Assembly (NCBI GenBank): GCA_937900975.1
Contig: CALCPC010000305.1
Location: 1-8,886 of the forward strand
Reading direction: 5' to 3'
Origin: an uncultured Paracoccaceae bacterium
GTDB taxonomy: Bacteria; Pseudomonadota; Alphaproteobacteria; Rhodobacterales; Rhodobacteraceae
DNA: 8,886 nt
Positions 7,017 through 8,886 of this stretch are shown one piece after another (positions within the stretch are counted from its first letter, which is position 1; every line of letters begins with the position of its first letter). The translations under genes were made by a program, and so were the position numbers. The notes under the pieces are model-generated. The model did no database searches. It saw only the letters and a program-made list of their open reading frames with translations, and was not told the origin of the DNA.

Positions 7017-7418
7017 ATGCTAAACTCGCTTTTGATCCGTTGGGCCGTGGCCCTGATCCTGGTCCTTGCGACCTTCAATCCCACCGGCCTCAGCTTTGTG
7101 CACTGGGCGGGCGCCAATGCGCAAACGCAGTTGCCGCTGGTGATCCTGCTGGGGCTTTTGCTGGTGGTCGCCTACATCATTTTCCTGCGCGCGACGCTGC
7201 GCTCGATCGGGTTCGTCGGTGTCGCGCTGGTCTTGGCGCTGGTCGGTGCGTTTTTGTGGGTGTTGACCGATTTCGGTGTTGTCAGCCTTGAAAACCCCGG
7301 CGCGCTGACCTGGATCGGGCTGATCGCCGTGTCGTTCATCCTGGGCCTTGGGTTGAGCTGGTCGAGCATCCGGCGGCGGCTATCGGGCCAGATGGATGTC
7401 GATGATGTCGAAGAATGA
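7017..7418 (+). CDS. DUF6524-like small membrane protein
   Basis: The 133-residue protein has four predicted transmembrane helices (about 5-27, 38-58, 64-86, 95-117) and a short acidic tail ending in DVDDVEE. The N-terminal LIRWAVALILVLATFNPTG and the Arg-containing loop FLRATLRSIG fit the family I know from memory as DUF6524. That family is a hydrophobic protein of unknown function found in proteobacteria; the family name should be verified. The ATG is preceded by GGGAG with a five-base spacer. A TTG directly before it is less likely. Its stop overlaps the start of the MFS gene as ATGA, so the two membrane proteins are probably made together. No enzymatic motif is visible. Confidence 0.8.
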   Translation: MLNSLLIRWAVALILVLATFNPTGLSFVHWAGANAQTQLPLVILLGLLLVVAYIIFLRATLRSIGFVGVALVLALVGAFLWVLTDFGVVSLENPGALTWIGLIAVSFILGLGLSWSSIRRRLSGQMDVDDVEE

Positions 7419-8581
7419 CTGAGGCTGAGCGGGCGCGTCTGATCGGCGTCCTTGCCGCGGGCAATTTTGTGATCGGCGTTGGCGCCTTCGTTGTGATCGG
7501 CCTTCTTGTCCCGCTGTCAAACGGGTTCGGCATCAGCCCGTCCGAGGCGGGTCTGGTGCTGACGGTTTACGCCTTTGCCTATGCCATCCTATCACCGCTT
7601 TTGGTCACGCTGACCGGCAGGGTTGGGCGCCGGCGCGTTCTGGTGGCCAGTCTTGGGCTTTTCGCGTTGGCCAACCTTGGCTCTGCGCTCGCGCCCTCGC
7701 CCGATCTCTTGTTAGCGACGCGGGTCTTGGTGGCGGCGGGGTCCGGCATTTTCACACCCTCTGCTGCGGCCGTGGCCGCGGCGATCAGCACGCCCGAGAC
7801 GCGGGGCCGGACGTTGGCGCAGGTCTTCTTCGGCATCACGCTGGCGCAAGTGCTTGGCGTACCGGTCGGCCGCCTTCTGGCCTACACGATCGGCTGGCGC
7901 GCCACGCTTTTGGTCGTGGCGCTGCTGGCGCTGCCCTGCATGATTTTGCTGTGGCGCTTCGTGCCGCGCGGCCTGGCTTTTGAGCCGACGCGGCTTTCCA
8001 CGCTCGGCGCGGCCTTGCTGGATTGGCGGGGCTTGGTCGCAATCGGCTTCACCGTCTCGTTCATGAGCGGGATTTACGTCGTCTACACCTATCTTGCGCC
8101 GCTGCTCGAACTGCGGATGGGGTTTGGTGGACCGGGGGTCAGTGCGATGCTGCTGCTTTTCGGGATCGGGGCGGTCTTGGGCAATCTTCTGGGCGGGCGG
8201 ATGACGGATCGGCTGGGGCCTGGACCGACGTTGCGGATCCTGGTGGCGCTGCACACCGGCCTGATCGCGCTGTTCTCGCTGTTGCCGCTGCCCGTTCCGG
8301 TGCTCGCCCCTCTGGTTGTGGTGTGGAGCGCGACGGGCTGGGCTTTCATGGCGCCGCAGCAAATTCGGCTGCTTGGGCGCCAGAACACCGGCCAGGCGGT
8401 AACGCTGGCGCTGAACGCAGCGGCGATTTACGTGGGCGCCGCCATCGGCTCTGCCCTCGGTGCGGGGGTGATGTCCGCCGCGGGCATCGGCTGGCTTGGG
8501 CTGGCGGGCAGCGCGGTGTGCGCGCTTGCCTTGATGCACCTTGTGCTGGGCGACCGGCTTGCCGCCGGCCGGGACGGTTGA
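7415..8581 (+). CDS. Major facilitator superfamily transporter, DHA1-like
   Basis: The 388-residue protein has the hydrophobicity of a 12-helix MFS carrier. Motif A, the cytoplasmic loop between helices 2 and 3, is GRVGRRRVLV (68-77). R103 in helix 4 fits motif B. Helix 5 carries ITLAQVLGVPVGR (141-153), a motif C-like Gly/Pro pattern seen in drug/H+ antiporters. The second half has a weaker repeat of motif A (GGRMTDRLGPGPTLRI). This supports a proton-coupled efflux carrier of the DHA1 type (AraJ/multidrug-like). The substrate cannot be inferred. Its ATG overlaps the stop of the DUF6524-like gene, so expression is probably coupled. No separate Shine-Dalgarno is needed or clear. Confidence 0.9.
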   Translation: MTEAERARLIGVLAAGNFVIGVGAFVVIGLLVPLSNGFGISPSEAGLVLTVYAFAYAILSPLLVTLTGRVGRRRVLVASLGLFALANLGSALAPSPDLLLATRVLVAAGSGIFTPSAAAVAAAISTPETRGRTLAQVFFGITLAQVLGVPVGRLLAYTIGWRATLLVVALLALPCMILLWRFVPRGLAFEPTRLSTLGAALLDWRGLVAIGFTVSFMSGIYVVYTYLAPLLELRMGFGGPGVSAMLLLFGIGAVLGNLLGGRMTDRLGPGPTLRILVALHTGLIALFSLLPLPVPVLAPLVVVWSATGWAFMAPQQIRLLGRQNTGQAVTLALNAAAIYVGAAIGSALGAGVMSAAGIGWLGLAGSAVCALALMHLVLGDRLAAGRDG

Positions 8582-8588
8582 TTTACCA

Positions 8589-8617
8589 TCGACAATCCAT
8601 AGCTGCCTTTGTAGACC
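8589..8617 (+). promoter_or_regulatory. Candidate sigma70-type promoter of secG
   Basis: TCGACA (8589-8594, five of six to the -35 consensus) is followed after exactly 17 bases by TAGACC (8612-8617), a poor -10 with three of six matches. It would start transcription about 20 bases before the secG start codon. The AAGGG at 8633-8637 would serve as ribosome binding site. It lies in the 63-base gap after the MFS gene, so secG could instead be read through from upstream. Confidence 0.35.
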
Positions 8618-8644
8618 ACCAGCCAATCCAAAAAGGGCGGCCCC

Positions 8645-8886
8645 ATGGAAACCATAGTCCTGACGATCCACTTGCTGCTGGCGCTGGCGCTGATCCTGAC
8701 CGTGCTTTTGCAGCGCAGTGAGGGCGGCGGGCTTGGCATTGGCGGCGGCGGCGGTGGCGGCGTCAGCAGTCGGCCGCCGACCGCACCGGGTGCGAAATTC
8801 ACATGGATCCTGGCCGTCGGGTTTTTGATAACGTCGCTGACACTGACCTGGATCTCGGCCAACAACTCCGCCGGACGCTCGGTCAT
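8645..8886 (+). CDS. secG: Protein translocase subunit SecG (3' end outside the window)
   Basis: SecG is the small subunit of the SecYEG channel in the cytoplasmic membrane and assists SecA-driven export. The visible 80 codons show the complete family layout: a first transmembrane helix (about 4-22), the conserved LLQRSEGGGLG (21-31), and a Gly-rich cytoplasmic linker with seven consecutive Gly (33-39). A second helix follows (about 53-71). The frame is still open at the right edge, so the C-terminus is missing. ATG follows AAGGGCGG at a plausible distance. In many alphaproteobacteria secG sits before pyrG; that gene would lie outside the window. Confidence 0.95.
   Translation, partial: METIVLTIHLLLALALILTVLLQRSEGGGLGIGGGGGGGVSSRPPTAPGAKFTWILAVGFLITSLTLTWISANNSAGRSV

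Noticed and set aside
8428..8886. Minus-strand open frame at the right edge with a poly-Pro run
   Set aside because: The Pro run is the antisense of the SecG Gly linker. The plus strand encodes recognisable MFS and SecG proteins.

Overview
The window is GC-rich, and most third codon positions are G or C. Its gene complement points to an alphaproteobacterium, most probably a member of the Rhodobacteraceae: class I ketol-acid reductoisomerase, a UbiH-type flavin hydroxylase, a DUF6524-like membrane protein and a SecG with a Gly-rich linker. This placement rests on family resemblance and composition, not on a search. Nothing indicates a phage, plasmid, insertion sequence, CRISPR array or rRNA/tRNA gene. 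Most of the window looks like ordinary chromosomal housekeeping DNA.

Left part (1-2078). The first 465 bases hold no convincing gene but contain several strong inverted repeats. One is a hairpin followed by a T-run; another group could fold as a small branched RNA. A minus-strand pair follows: a GntR/FCD regulator whose stop codon overlaps the TTG start of a PAPS-type sulfotransferase-like protein.

Middle (2079-4911). Divergent from the regulator is a plus-strand pair joined by an ATGA overlap: a HAD pyrimidine 5'-nucleotidase-like phosphatase and a UbiH/UbiF-type FAD monooxygenase. They converge on two minus-strand Lrp/AsnC regulators that overlap by one base.

Right part (4912-8886). ilvC (branched-chain amino acid and pantothenate biosynthesis) is divergent from the Lrp pair across a 124-base gap that contains an AT-rich island, a natural place for Lrp-type control. 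After ilvC comes a hairpin-rich non-coding stretch, then a minus-strand exported SRPBCC-fold protein. Divergent from that is a plus-strand pair, a DUF6524-like four-helix membrane protein and an MFS transporter, again joined by an ATGA overlap. secG follows with its own candidate promoter and runs off the right edge.

I did not find a clear new multi-gene system. The items most worth checking are the tandem Lrp pair facing ilvC, the structured gene-free DNA at 200-465, the altered FAD motif in the hydroxylase, and the DUF6524-MFS coupling.
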